NCBI RefSeq assembly: GCF_021502655.1
Contig: NZ_JAKFFT010000010.1
Location: forward strand, 124,001-188,000
Source: Dyadobacter sp. CY347
GTDB taxonomy: Bacteria > Bacteroidota > Bacteroidia > Cytophagales > Spirosomataceae
Length of the DNA: 64,000 nt
Direction: 5' to 3'
Position numbers and translations under genes: made by a program. Positions 15,492 through 25,464 of this stretch are shown here, one piece after another. The notes beneath the pieces were generated by a model. The model saw only the letters and a list, made by a program, of their open reading frames with translations. It searched no databases and was not told where the DNA came from. Within the stretch, counting starts at the first letter, position 1; every line of letters begins with the position of its first letter.

Positions 15492-18400
15492 TTATTTGGT
15501 CACCACGACTTTTCCTGTAATAACGGATGACTCACCCGTTGTAGCGGAATTGAGTTTCACTTTATAGATGTAAACGCCTGCGGGACTGTATTCCGATTGC
15601 CAATACCATTCCTTAACACCTGTCAACAGGTTCCCAATCTTCTCACTACGCACAAGTATTCCCCTCGAATTGTAGATTTCCCATTGTATGTCTGAAACAT
15701 TAGTTTCAGCACCTAATGCAGTCTCAAAACGAACAAAATTAGTTGTCGGATTTGGACTTGCAGTGACCGTTAGATTAAGCTTTTCCTTTGGAATTTCGAA
15801 ACGGATCTGGTAAGCAGATGTTGCAGTGTTGCCCGCTTCGTCAGTCGCATTCACTAGCAATTCGTAAATCCCTGCGTCTTTTATATTTTTAGGCAAATAT
15901 GAGATTGCTATTGACTTTTGCCCAGCAGCTTCTACTTTCAGCTCACCTGACGAATAATAAACCCGTTTGAAATCGCAACTTTCATCGCCACATTTTTTGA
16001 TGAAAACTTGAACGTGAGAACTGTCAGATGAAAGACTCCGATCGTCTGCCAATGCTATTGTAATGGAAGGATCTTGGCTCACAATCTCGTCGTTTCTGAT
16101 ATTTCTACCATTAAATTTTACATCCAAGATGGGTGCAATGATATCCTTAGATCCTGTGGTAGGATAGAAATTCTCATTTTTCGCAACTTCCCAATCCACG
16201 TCCAGCTCCGAGAAATTATTGGTTTTGCTCAGCTCAGTGATTGTATTCTTCGGATCGATTCTGACTTCTATCTTACGCAGATTCATTTCATTATCAATTT
16301 CGGCTACCAGGGTGTCGCCGTATGCAAATGCCGGAACCGTCTTATCGATTGTCTTACTGCTGCCTGCCAGAAAATACGTGATCTGCAAAGGCACAATTTC
16401 TTTCCCAATGTATCTGCCCTGATTTTTGAGATACACATTAATGCTAAGCTTCCCGGATGTTCCTATGGTCTTTTGAGGCGACTCAGAGTAAAGTTTAATG
16501 CCTTCATCAGAGTCGACGGCGTAGTCTGAGCTGGGAACGGAAACGACTCTTATCGCCGGGTCACCTTGTAAAAGTGATTGATGCACATTCGCAATGGTAT
16601 AACTATCCTTACTCTCCGAGATCAACTTTTTGGCGAGCAAAACCTGAATCTTGCCGATCGAAAGTCCGGAAGTGGCAGGATCGGTAAAAATGTAGTTATA
16701 AAGCTGATTCAGATATTTTGAAGACGGGCTCACAAAGCTTTCAAATGAATTCGCGATGATAGCGATGGCACCTCTATTCGGGCTCAGTATCCAATCCATT
16801 GACAAAGTATACCGGTCATTAGCAGTCGGATTCGTATTAAAGCGCGCGCTAAATATATTTCCTACCCCACATCCATTGAAGTACATCATTGGGTACTTTG
16901 CATTATTGCTGTAACCCCGGCTAACATCCGTAATGTATCCCATATTCAAATCGGTCACAGTTGTTGAGCCGTGGCCGAAGTAAGTGATAAGCCCTACCCC
17001 ATTATTCACCTGAGGAGTAATGTTGACCGACTCCACCTCGCTAATCGCCTGCTGTTTTACGAACGGGGTGACTTTTCCGCCAACCAATCCCTTCGTTACC
17101 GCCGGTTCAAGGGAAGAAAGCAGGTTTTTGAGCTGAGTAATTTCACTTGCAGTCTTGCCGCCATTCAGGTGTAATATGTTTTTCCGCCAGCCGTAATCTC
17201 GCGCTGCATTGTGCTCGTATTCTTTAACTTTGGCCAGATAATCAAGAATGCTTTGGTTTGATATAGCTGGCAACCGTCCAACAGCCATTGCAGGGATGTC
17301 TCGCGGAGCGCCCGCAAGTCCTTCAACGAGCAGCACGTCTGACGCGGGAAAACCTATCGTTGGAACTTCGTCAGGCAACTCCCTTACCATTCTCTCATTA
17401 TATGTAATCGATTTACCTATCAAAAACAGATGCTTATCAAGCGATTTGTCGACAAGCATATAGTCCGCAAATCTTCTGATGGCCAGTGGACTAGGCTCTC
17501 CGTAATTGAATTGGTTATAAATGTCTTTAATGTTAACAACCAATGTTTTAAAACCTCCTCCATCTGCTGACGAACGGTAAGTTGCAAACTGATTCGCTCC
17601 ATCCAGATAATTTTCGCTGGTAATGATAATGTAGTTTGCAGATGTTGGAATTTTTGAAGAAAAATTAATGGCGGAGACCTTACTCTTATCGATAGCAATT
17701 GTTTCACTACTTACAAACAGGTTCGCTACTTTGCCTGGCTTTCTTGCGATGCCAAACGTGGCGGAAGTGCCTTGAATGAGTTTTGGTGTGTCAATATCGG
17801 AAATGTCCAGTGTTATTGATTTGGCTTGTATTCCTGCAATAACAACTTTGCTTAATGTCTCTGATGCAGCAGGCAGATCAAAATCATGGGATGGCTTTCC
17901 CTCCATGGTTAAGGCCTGAGGAAATGTGTGTTTGATGTAAGCGACCGAATAACCATCAACAGGATCGCTACTAACGGATTTTATACTAATCACGCCCTTG
18001 CCCGCAGCGTCAACGTCTCCATCTTTCAGATCAAAGGCATATTCCACGCCTGCAAAACCGCTGCTTTTGATAGCATGGACTAGCCTGAGGGTTTCAGCAG
18101 TCTTCCCTATAGAAACTTCGATACTTCTATTCCCGCCGCTCCTTCCATGGACAAGCAGCTTTACCGATGGTTTAACGGTTGAGTTGGCTATCAGATTCGT
18201 TAGTTGGAACGGATAATTTGTGGCCTTTCCACCCATTGAGACCTTGCCTGTGCGGCTTGCCCCTATTTCAAAATAACTGTTGAAAAATGATGGCCGGAGA
18301 TATACTGACGTGCTTAATGAATATTCATTTCTGTAAACACTGGTGATAGAAGCATAATGAAACGGAACCGCAGGCACATTAGCTGATTGATTGGTAGTTT

Positions 18401-18842
18401 CCGCTCTTAATCCCGCTGTCACGCCTATCGTAAGAAAATATGCACTTTGATCTGAATACATGCTCCAATATGGGTTCATCCGCGAACTCATTGGCCGGTA
18501 AAGCAATGAGTCACTGGATCCATCATTGGGTACAGCAAAAAATGTTAGTTCATTGTTGGTTGTACTAATTATCGCTACCTGCTTTCCCCGGTGCCACAAC
18601 TGCATATTTGCCGGCTTGTCCACAGGGAAATCGCTCGGCAATAGGGAAAACGGCAATCTGTGAATCCCCCGCTGGGTAACGCTGACTTTGACATATGGCT
18701 TTCCATAAGATATCCAACTGTTGCTGTATGGCGCTCCCCACTGAGCTTTGGAGTCGGGAATTAGAATTATCGTTGTAAGTAAGAGAACTACAACCTTCAC
18801 AAATCTTCCTAGAAGCATATGTACTACGAATTGAAGTCGCAT
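15492..18842 (-). CDS. C25-family cysteine peptidase, PorU2-like, with T9SS sorting domain
   Basis: A 1116-residue secreted gingipain-fold peptidase. A signal peptide ends at DSKAQ. The N-terminal barrel domain contains RGIHRLPFSLLP and MQLWHRGKQVAI. The C25 catalytic domain has FGHGSTTVTDLN (catalytic His) and YFNGCGVGNIF (catalytic Cys), plus PDEVPTIGFPASDVLLVEGL. Ig-like modules and a type A sorting domain (TASPNPTTNFVRF ... AGVYIYKVKL) close the protein. It is a paralog of the upstream gene at 18877-21852, 34 bases away, and likely in its operon. ATG 18842 sits inside a 32-base palindrome; an in-frame ATG at 18818 is an alternative start. PorU2-like naming is by architecture. Confidence 0.8.
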   Translation of the reverse strand: MRLQFVVHMLLGRFVKVVVLLLTTIILIPDSKAQWGAPYSNSWISYGKPYVKVSVTQRGIHRLPFSLLPSDFPVDKPANMQLWHRGKQVAIISTTNNELTFFAVPNDGSSDSLLYRPMSSRMNPYWSMYSDQSAYFLTIGVTAGLRAETTNQSANVPAVPFHYASITSVYRNEYSLSTSVYLRPSFFNSYFEIGASRTGKVSMGGKATNYPFQLTNLIANSTVKPSVKLLVHGRSGGNRSIEVSIGKTAETLRLVHAIKSSGFAGVEYAFDLKDGDVDAAGKGVISIKSVSSDPVDGYSVAYIKHTFPQALTMEGKPSHDFDLPAASETLSKVVIAGIQAKSITLDISDIDTPKLIQGTSATFGIARKPGKVANLFVSSETIAIDKSKVSAINFSSKIPTSANYIIITSENYLDGANQFATYRSSADGGGFKTLVVNIKDIYNQFNYGEPSPLAIRRFADYMLVDKSLDKHLFLIGKSITYNERMVRELPDEVPTIGFPASDVLLVEGLAGAPRDIPAMAVGRLPAISNQSILDYLAKVKEYEHNAARDYGWRKNILHLNGGKTASEITQLKNLLSSLEPAVTKGLVGGKVTPFVKQQAISEVESVNITPQVNNGVGLITYFGHGSTTVTDLNMGYITDVSRGYSNNAKYPMMYFNGCGVGNIFSARFNTNPTANDRYTLSMDWILSPNRGAIAIIANSFESFVSPSSKYLNQLYNYIFTDPATSGLSIGKIQVLLAKKLISESKDSYTIANVHQSLLQGDPAIRVVSVPSSDYAVDSDEGIKLYSESPQKTIGTSGKLSINVYLKNQGRYIGKEIVPLQITYFLAGSSKTIDKTVPAFAYGDTLVAEIDNEMNLRKIEVRIDPKNTITELSKTNNFSELDVDWEVAKNENFYPTTGSKDIIAPILDVKFNGRNIRNDEIVSQDPSITIALADDRSLSSDSSHVQVFIKKCGDESCDFKRVYYSSGELKVEAAGQKSIAISYLPKNIKDAGIYELLVNATDEAGNTATSAYQIRFEIPKEKLNLTVTASPNPTTNFVRFETALGAETNVSDIQWEIYNSRGILVRSEKIGNLLTGVKEWYWQSEYSPAGVYIYKVKLNSATTGESSVITGKVVVTK

Positions 18843-18865
18843 ACCAAGATCTTGATATGCGACTT
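18834..18865. repeat. 32-base near-perfect palindrome between tandem C25 peptidase genes
   Basis: AAGTCGCATA at 18834-18843 pairs with TATGCGACTT at 18856-18865, and the centre CAAGATCTTG is itself palindromic, so almost the whole element is self-complementary. It covers the first possible start codon of the downstream gene (18840-18842). As RNA it would be a strong hairpin between the two coding regions; as DNA it could be an operator. Confidence 0.6.
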
Positions 18866-18876
18866 ATTAAAAAAAG

Positions 18877-21852
18877 CTACTTTTTAACAATCTTCTTCCT
18901 GTATACGTCGCCGTTGAAAGTAACGATTTCAACAATATATTCACCCGCTTCCAAACCTGCGAGGGATATCCGGGTGCCACTTTGGCCAGATTTGCGAACC
19001 TTCCCCGTTATGTCTATCATGTTATAGCTTTTAACCTTGACAGGTGCATCCAACACAATTTCAGCGAAGTCAGCTGCAGGATTTGGAGAAATCGTCAGGA
19101 AGTTATCACTCTCACGAACAACAGAGACAATCGTAGACAAAGTACTTACTCCCGGTATTTCCACACCGTTGACCTTAGTTGCATTGTCAACCTGCTTCAG
19201 GCGGTAATAGCTGGTTCCCGACAAAGGCTTCATGTCTGCAAAATCATAATTGCTCTCAGTTTCAGTCGTTCCTTTACCTTCGATACGACCGATTTCTTCG
19301 AAATTTTTAGCATTGTAACTTCTCTCCACAATGAAGTATCCGTTGTTCTGCTCAGAAGCCGTTTTCCAGTTTAGCTTAACCCGGTCAAATTCAGCTTTTG
19401 CATCGAAAGAAATCAATTTCACAGGCAAAGCTGCGTCCGTGATCAAGATCCGTAAAGCGGGATCTCCCTGAAGAAGGATCTGGTGAACATTCGCTCTATC
19501 CACATCGTAATCTCCCATCACTCTGGAATTGTTATCGGCGTTATACTCGTATCCCTCAGCAAGTTTCGTAGCCAGGGCCGCTTGTTTCAGGATTTCTCCA
19601 ATCGTCCCGCGCTTTGAATCATTCACTGAGAAGATCAATGGATAAAGTCGTGCAAGATATTTATTTGAATTGCTCGCGAAGGCATCCCAGGTATTTCCAA
19701 ACACTATAATAGCGCCTTTTTTAGGTGCCAGCAGCCAGTCAAGCGACATAGGCCGAACCATATTATTAGGGCTCGTACCAAATAAACCCTGACGACCACT
19801 AAAAATATTATTTACGCCGCAACCATTATAGAACAATACAGGGAAATTCTCCGGATTATTATAGTTCTTACCATTATCCATCGCATAACCAGCATTATAG
19901 TCGGTCTGGTCAACGCTGCCGTGGCCAAAATACGATACCATACCAACACCCGTACCATTGAGTTCAGTAGCAAACGACATTTGCTGAACACTGCCGGGAT
20001 TGGCTAGTGGCTTCAATTTCTGAATTGTAGTCCCTGAAAACGGAGCATTGTTGATCTTTGAAGCAATTCCGGATAGATAATTCGCGAAAGCATTGATCTC
20101 TGACACCGATTTGCCACCATTCATGTGGATCACATTTTTTCTCCACGACAGGTCTGTCTGCGATTCATATTGAATGATTTTATCCAAATAGCCCATTACC
20201 TGATCATTCGAGATAGCAGCAATACGGCCCACCGGAATAGCCGGAACGTCGTTTGGTGTGCCTGCCAATCCGTCAACCAACAGGATATCCGAGCCAGGAA
20301 AACCCACAGTCGGAACTTCGTCGGGCATCTCTCTTACTGCGCGTTCAAAATACGTAGTCGATTTGCCGATCAGTAAGAGGAATTTATTCTTGTTACCATC
20401 GGAAATCATGTAATCTACATACTTTCTGATCGCTAACGGGCTCGGCTCCCCGTAGTTAAACTGATCGTAAATGTCTTGTATCCTCGTCACTACCGGGCTG
20501 AATTTACGCCCCGGCGATGTTTCTGCCCGATATTCTTTATATGCATTCGCAGAAGTAGTGAGTGTATTACTGCATATGATCAGATAGTCATGTGACGACG
20601 GCGTTAATTCCGTAAAGACTGGGACACTGATCTTATCCGTTGCTACATTAATAGTCTGGCTTGTTGCAAATAATGTCAGTTTCTGGTCATTTCTGTCAAT
20701 CGTTAAAGCATTAGCACTTCCGGAGATGATTTGTGGAACATCAGGGTTGCTGATGTTGTACACTTTGGTCAGTGCGGGCGCATTGGTGATCGAAATTTTG
20801 GATTGAGAGCCGTTAGTCGTTGCAGGGAACACAAATTCATAGGACGACAGGTTCTGCATATTGATGGCCTGCTCGTATTCAACAGTAAAGTAAGAGATTG
20901 AAAATCCGCTTCCTTCTGCTCCTGTGCTTGTAGATTTAAAGCCTAAGGTTCCACCATTCGCATCAAAATCACCGGTCTCTAAGTTGAAAGTATAGTCGTA
21001 GTCTTCAAGTTCATTTACATTTAAACTACCCACTTTACGCAGTGTTCCGGCTGTTTTGCCAACATAGATATCTGCGACAGAACTTCCCAGCCTGCTTTTG
21101 ATGTGAATCGTGACCTTTTTAGGATTTGCTCCGGCTTCATTTTTGATAGCAAATGAAAATGGGACCGGAACGTAGGAGTTTTGATAAATAACAGATTTTG
21201 GATTTGAGGTCTGAACCGTCGTGTAAATGTCCCCCATCAACGAAGTTCCTGTTCCCTGCTTCCCTTCCTCAAAATAACTGTTAAATGTAGATGGTCTGTA
21301 AAAAGTGGCCGTCGAGTGTGAATACTCGTTCGCATATTTTTTCAGATCGGTCCGGATGTGACTTGTCAGTGTTACTGCTCCCGGGTTAGCAACAACTGCC
21401 GGCGTTACCGCCCTAACCCCATTTGTTGATGGATTGATTGTCAGGAAATAGGCGCTTTGATCGGAAAAAGTGCTGTAATACGGGTTTTTGCGTGTCGTAG
21501 GTAACCTGTAAAGAAATTCGTCGGAAGCCCCGTCATTTGGAACACCATAAAACAAAATTTCAGATGCATCGGCTTTGATTATGCTAACCTTCTGACCACG
21601 GTGCCACATTTCCAGCCTGTCTTTATTCGCATCTTTAAAAGCTTGGGGTAAATTATTAACATCAATTCTGTGGATGCCTTTGGCCGTCACGCCAATTTTA
21701 ACCCATTCTTGTTGATACTTGCCAGCCAGCCACTCGTTCCCAAAACCACTCCATTGCGCATTAGACTCACTGATAGAAAATAGGAAGAGTAATGAAAAAA
21801 CTTGAAGAACATTCCATAATCGCAGTGTGTACCAGGTAAAGTTTGTTTTCAT
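18877..21852 (-). CDS. C25-family cysteine peptidase, PorU2-like, with T9SS sorting domain
   Basis: A 991-residue secreted peptidase. The signal peptide ends at SESNAQ, and WLAGKYQQEWVKIGVTAKGI opens the mature protein. The C25 domain has the catalytic pair YFGHGSVDQTDYN (His) and FYNGCGVNNIFSG (Cys), and the block PDEVPTVGFPGSDILLVDGL shared with its neighbour. A fibronectin-like module (VKLNWKTASEQNNGYFIVER) and a type A sorting domain (ISPNPAADFAEIVL ... GEYIVEIVTF) follow. It differs from the downstream paralog by this C-terminal module. The pair probably arose by tandem duplication. The role may be cargo processing on the cell surface; substrate unknown. Confidence 0.82.
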   Translation of the reverse strand: MKTNFTWYTLRLWNVLQVFSLLFLFSISESNAQWSGFGNEWLAGKYQQEWVKIGVTAKGIHRIDVNNLPQAFKDANKDRLEMWHRGQKVSIIKADASEILFYGVPNDGASDEFLYRLPTTRKNPYYSTFSDQSAYFLTINPSTNGVRAVTPAVVANPGAVTLTSHIRTDLKKYANEYSHSTATFYRPSTFNSYFEEGKQGTGTSLMGDIYTTVQTSNPKSVIYQNSYVPVPFSFAIKNEAGANPKKVTIHIKSRLGSSVADIYVGKTAGTLRKVGSLNVNELEDYDYTFNLETGDFDANGGTLGFKSTSTGAEGSGFSISYFTVEYEQAINMQNLSSYEFVFPATTNGSQSKISITNAPALTKVYNISNPDVPQIISGSANALTIDRNDQKLTLFATSQTINVATDKISVPVFTELTPSSHDYLIICSNTLTTSANAYKEYRAETSPGRKFSPVVTRIQDIYDQFNYGEPSPLAIRKYVDYMISDGNKNKFLLLIGKSTTYFERAVREMPDEVPTVGFPGSDILLVDGLAGTPNDVPAIPVGRIAAISNDQVMGYLDKIIQYESQTDLSWRKNVIHMNGGKSVSEINAFANYLSGIASKINNAPFSGTTIQKLKPLANPGSVQQMSFATELNGTGVGMVSYFGHGSVDQTDYNAGYAMDNGKNYNNPENFPVLFYNGCGVNNIFSGRQGLFGTSPNNMVRPMSLDWLLAPKKGAIIVFGNTWDAFASNSNKYLARLYPLIFSVNDSKRGTIGEILKQAALATKLAEGYEYNADNNSRVMGDYDVDRANVHQILLQGDPALRILITDAALPVKLISFDAKAEFDRVKLNWKTASEQNNGYFIVERSYNAKNFEEIGRIEGKGTTETESNYDFADMKPLSGTSYYRLKQVDNATKVNGVEIPGVSTLSTIVSVVRESDNFLTISPNPAADFAEIVLDAPVKVKSYNMIDITGKVRKSGQSGTRISLAGLEAGEYIVEIVTFNGDVYRKKIVKK

Positions 21853-22329
21853 AATAAACTATTAGACAGTGTATAAAATGTTAAAATACAAATGGGTTAA
21901 ACACTCAAAAGATGTTTGTTAAACGATATTTAATGTTGTAGTATGATAAGACAAGCTTATCCAATATATGATATAAATTTACGACAAGTTTTGAGGTTGG
22001 CAAATATTACTACTACAACTTGCAATTTTCAAGTAATCGCGTATCAGGGCTTTATCTCAACCTGTTAACCGGAAGTTTCGCTCCTGACACGATTTCAGTT
22101 TACCTTATCTTTTACCTTCAATACACCTGAATAACGAATAATTCCTCAGGTTAGACATTGCAATCAATAAAGTTTTAATTGCCTGCATCCAAGAAGTTGT
22201 AACCCGTCATAACTTTTATTTTTTTAATTAAACTATTTTCGGGGCAAGATGTGTTGATTACATTGTAGCAGATTATTTATTGTACTATTCCGGGCTTTTG
22301 ACACCCTGTAACATACCATTTTTTCTCCG
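21853..22329. other. AT-rich intergenic region between divergent genes
   Basis: 477 bases upstream of both the C25 operon (minus) and mqo (plus). It must hold both promoters, but I found no convincing TTTG/TAnnTTTG pair on either strand. No tRNA-like fold, repeat or credible small gene was recognised. Confidence 0.4.
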
Positions 22330-23856
22330 ATGATTACCAAAAAATCTTCAAAGACGATCGCCCCCGACGTCGTTTTGATAGGGGCCGGTATCATGAGTGC
22401 AACTCTTGGAGTTTTACTTAAAAAATTAAATCCGGCGATCTCCATTTCGATCTTTGAAAGGCTGGACAGGGTTACCGCCGAAAGTTCTGACCCATGGAAT
22501 AACGCAGGAACCGGGCATTCCGCATTCTGCGAGCTGAATTATACACCACAGCTGGAAGACGGCACGGTAGATACGAAAAAAGCGATTAAGATTGCCGAAT
22601 CCTTCGAAGTCTCCAAGGAATTCTGGGCCTATCTTGTCGAAAATGACATTATTGATTCTCCTGACGCATTTATTCATAACATCCCGCACCTGAGCTTTGT
22701 GTGGGGAAATGATAATGTGGAGTATCTCAAAAAGCGTTACGACGGCCTGACCAAACACCATCTTTTCCACGGGATGGAGTATACGGAGGATAAAAGTGAG
22801 ATCAACTCCTGGATCCCTCTGGTAATGGAAGGAAGAGACCCGGACGAAAAGGTGGCTGCAACGAAAATGGACCTTGGTACGGATGTCAATTTTGGAACGC
22901 TTACCAAATTCATGTTTAAATATCTTGAAAAACAGGAGGGCGTTAGTCTTTACTTAAACCACGAGGTTGACGACATTGACAAACGCAAAGATGGTTCATG
23001 GCTCATTGAAGTGAAAGACCGTGCGACCAGAAAGACTACACGCGTTCAAACCAAATTTGTGTTCATCGGAGCAGGAGGAGGATCTTTGCCGCTTCTCGAA
23101 AAATCAAACATTCCTGAGGGTAAAGGTTTTGGAGGATTTCCCGTGAGCGGCCAATGGCTGGTTTGCAACAACCCCGAGATCATTGAAAAACATCAGGCGA
23201 AGGTTTATGGAAAAGCTTCTGTCGGCTCGCCTCCCATGTCGGTTCCGCATTTGGACACCCGGATGATCGATGGCAAAAAAGCACTCCTATTTGGCCCTTA
23301 TGCCGGTTTTTCAACAAAGTTCCTGAAAAACGGCTCATTCCTGGATCTTCCTTTGTCTATCAAGCTGGACAACATTCGCCCAATGCTCGCCGCAGGGATC
23401 CATAACATTCCCTTGACCAAATATCTGATTGATCAGGTAAGACAATCGCCGCAAGACAGGCTGGAAGCACTGAAAGATTACCTGCCTGAGGCAAAATTGG
23501 AAGACTGGGACCTTGAAATGGCCGGACAGCGCGTGCAGGTTATCAAAAAAGACAAGAAAGTAGGCGGTGTCCTGGAATTCGGAACCGAAATGGTTACGGC
23601 TGCCGATGGTTCACTTGCAGCATTACTGGGAGCTTCCCCGGGCGCCTCAACAGCTGTCTCGATCATGCTGGAACTGATTCAAAAATGCTTCAAAGAAGCC
23701 AAATCAGAGGAGTGGCAAGCCGAATTCAAAAAAATCATCCCCTCATTCGGAGAATCCCTATCCAAAAACGCTGAACTGGCAGCAAAAACACGCGCCAGGA
23801 CGACGGAAATCCTGGAATTAGGCGCTTCACATTATTCTGAGGAGTTTACTGCCTAA
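22330..23856 (+). CDS. mqo: Malate:quinone oxidoreductase
   Basis: FAD-dependent membrane-associated enzyme that oxidises malate to oxaloacetate and passes electrons to quinone, replacing or backing up NAD-malate dehydrogenase in the TCA cycle. The 508 residues match the family. The FAD-binding motif DVVLIGAGIMSATLG is at residues 13-27; SSDPWNNAGTGHSAFCELNY follows, and KFVFIGAGGGSLPLLEKS lies near 240. GFGGFPVSGQWLVC and LLGASPGASTAVSIML are conserved further on. A terminator follows directly. The last 410 bases exist as a second, broken copy at 25465-25829. Confidence 0.96.
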   Translation: MITKKSSKTIAPDVVLIGAGIMSATLGVLLKKLNPAISISIFERLDRVTAESSDPWNNAGTGHSAFCELNYTPQLEDGTVDTKKAIKIAESFEVSKEFWAYLVENDIIDSPDAFIHNIPHLSFVWGNDNVEYLKKRYDGLTKHHLFHGMEYTEDKSEINSWIPLVMEGRDPDEKVAATKMDLGTDVNFGTLTKFMFKYLEKQEGVSLYLNHEVDDIDKRKDGSWLIEVKDRATRKTTRVQTKFVFIGAGGGSLPLLEKSNIPEGKGFGGFPVSGQWLVCNNPEIIEKHQAKVYGKASVGSPPMSVPHLDTRMIDGKKALLFGPYAGFSTKFLKNGSFLDLPLSIKLDNIRPMLAAGIHNIPLTKYLIDQVRQSPQDRLEALKDYLPEAKLEDWDLEMAGQRVQVIKKDKKVGGVLEFGTEMVTAADGSLAALLGASPGASTAVSIMLELIQKCFKEAKSEEWQAEFKKIIPSFGESLSKNAELAAKTRARTTEILELGASHYSEEFTA

Positions 23857-23882
23857 AATTTCGGTTCATATTATATTAATGT

Positions 23883-23912
23883 AAAGTCCCGGCATCGCGT
23901 CGGGACTTTTTC
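23883..23912 (+). terminator. Intrinsic terminator of mqo
   Basis: AAAGTCCCG-GCATCGCGT-CGGGACTTTTT: a 9-base stem and T run, 27 bases after the stop. The trailing TTTTCATTTCCGTTTA is repeated after the terminator at 27182-27208, part of the local duplication. Confidence 0.8.
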
Positions 23913-24015
23913 ATTTCCGTTTAATCACCCTACTTCACCGCCGGCTCATCGCTTTCGCTATTCCTCGCTGTTCCTGACAATATTGGCTTTTAAATTTCAC
24001 ATATCCGCCAGTAAC

Positions 24016-25176
24016 ATGAGAACATTCGATTTACAAGTACTCAGCAATCAAAAGCTCAAACTGACTTTCGGCAAGCTTGCATTATCAGCAATGCTACTTT
24101 CATGCGGCCCCAGCATCTTCGCACAAAATGTCGGTATCAACACCCAGCAACCCGATCCCAGCTCCGCCCTGGATATTGTTGGCACAGACAAAGGCCTACT
24201 GATCCCAAGAGTTTCCCTCCAATCCCTGGCGGACAATGTTACCATTCCAAATCCGGCGACAGCGCTGCTTGTGTATAATACGAATGCGGGATTGGGGAAA
24301 ATAGGATTTTACTATAATTCCGGAACGGCGGCAGCTCCTGCATGGAGCCGAGTTGGTGGAGACGCAAGTTTGACGCTCCCGTTTTCGCAACTTGGCACAA
24401 ATAATGGTCCGCTGTTTCTGATTAATAATAACGACGGGAATGGCACGTCAGTTGGTATTAGTGGGCTTGCTGCAAACGCAATCGGAGTAAGAGGAGCTAC
24501 ATTATCAGGAAAAGGTGTGGTCGGCCACGCAGGCTCAACAGGCATAGGAGTTTTCGCATCCGCTACCGACACCGATGGTAAGGCACTGGAAGTGAGCGGT
24601 CCGATGAAAATTGGTGGTCCGGGGCAATCACCTGGGAATGGCAAGGTGCTTATGTCTGATGGGAGTGGGAATGCTACTTGGGAGAATATTACGGGGGATG
24701 TGGCTTTTCGGGCGAGTGGAATTTTGGGAGGGGGAAATGAGGTGATCGCAGGTAATGGCGTTCCAATAAAGGTTGCTTTTGCTAACCAAAACTATGATCG
24801 AGGCGACGATTATAATGACGTGAATGGAAGTCCTCATAGCACCTTTGTTGCACCAGTAAATGGCTTGTATCATTTTGAAACACAATCGTTCTTTGTTGGC
24901 TCAACTTACGGTGGTAGTGAATATGAAAACTTTGATCGTACGCTATCTCTTATGCTAACAAGAAATGGTGGGTTGTCAACAATAACAAAATCCGGACAGA
25001 TGACACGCCTACCCTCATATCTTTCATTATCAGTTGATGTAGAGTTACAGCAAGGTGATCAAGTTCACGTAACTGCAACCTTGGATACACCTAAAATTGA
25101 TGGACCTAAATCAGATAAGCTCAGCACCTCCTCAGTTGACGCTTCATTCAGCGGCAGATTGCTGTTTAGAAAATGA
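24016..25176 (+). CDS. Secreted stalk protein with C1q/TNF-like head, paralog 1 (leader type I)
   Basis: A 386-residue exported protein. A long leader with SNQKLKLTFGKLALSAMLLS ends at SIFAQ. A stalk of about 200 residues follows, of the kind found in Bacteroidota fibre-like proteins (VGINTQQPDPSSALDIVGT, DKGLLIPRVSLQS, PATALLVYNTNAGLG). The C-terminal 130 residues look like a C1q/TNF jelly roll: VAFRAS, then HSTFVAPVNGLYHFE, then the closing FSGRLLFRK. Such heads usually trimerise and bind ligands. The stalk is almost identical in the paralogs at 26024, 27316 and 30878, while the heads differ. Start: ATG 24016; an in-frame TTG at 23983 is less likely. Confidence 0.78.
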   Translation: MRTFDLQVLSNQKLKLTFGKLALSAMLLSCGPSIFAQNVGINTQQPDPSSALDIVGTDKGLLIPRVSLQSLADNVTIPNPATALLVYNTNAGLGKIGFYYNSGTAAAPAWSRVGGDASLTLPFSQLGTNNGPLFLINNNDGNGTSVGISGLAANAIGVRGATLSGKGVVGHAGSTGIGVFASATDTDGKALEVSGPMKIGGPGQSPGNGKVLMSDGSGNATWENITGDVAFRASGILGGGNEVIAGNGVPIKVAFANQNYDRGDDYNDVNGSPHSTFVAPVNGLYHFETQSFFVGSTYGGSEYENFDRTLSLMLTRNGGLSTITKSGQMTRLPSYLSLSVDVELQQGDQVHVTATLDTPKIDGPKSDKLSTSSVDASFSGRLLFRK

Positions 25177-25320
25177 TTGCCAACATCACTGCTTTAAAAG
25201 CCAGCCTTCTGAAAACTTGCAACCCATTTAATACAATTGCCGCCATGAAATGCTCTACTTGACGCTAGATGAATGTGGCTTTGCTAATAATTGTACGTCG
25301 GCGATGAAGCATTTCGACTA

Positions 25321-25455
25321 CAATTTCGCCCTGGTAGTTGATGTTGTCCAGGGCGGCGAAGATTCGGTCCTAGTTGATTTGGTCGTTGACGGGGTGCCGC
25401 GGTCGCTGCCTGATGCGCGGAGAAGTGTAAGTTTTGTTGCCAGCCATAGTGATGA
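25321..25455 (-). pseudogene. Fragment of a sugar epimerase gene (copy of 28690-28829)
   Basis: Roughly 135 bases match the 3' half of the sugar isomerase/epimerase gene with scattered substitutions (for example GTCCAGGGCGGCGAAGATTC in both). On the minus strand it is missing both ends and its frame is disturbed near 25420. A small plus-strand open frame over it is only the complement. It joins directly to the mqo fragment at 25465, with about ten unrelated bases between. Confidence 0.72.
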
Positions 25456-25464
25456 TTGCCAGGG

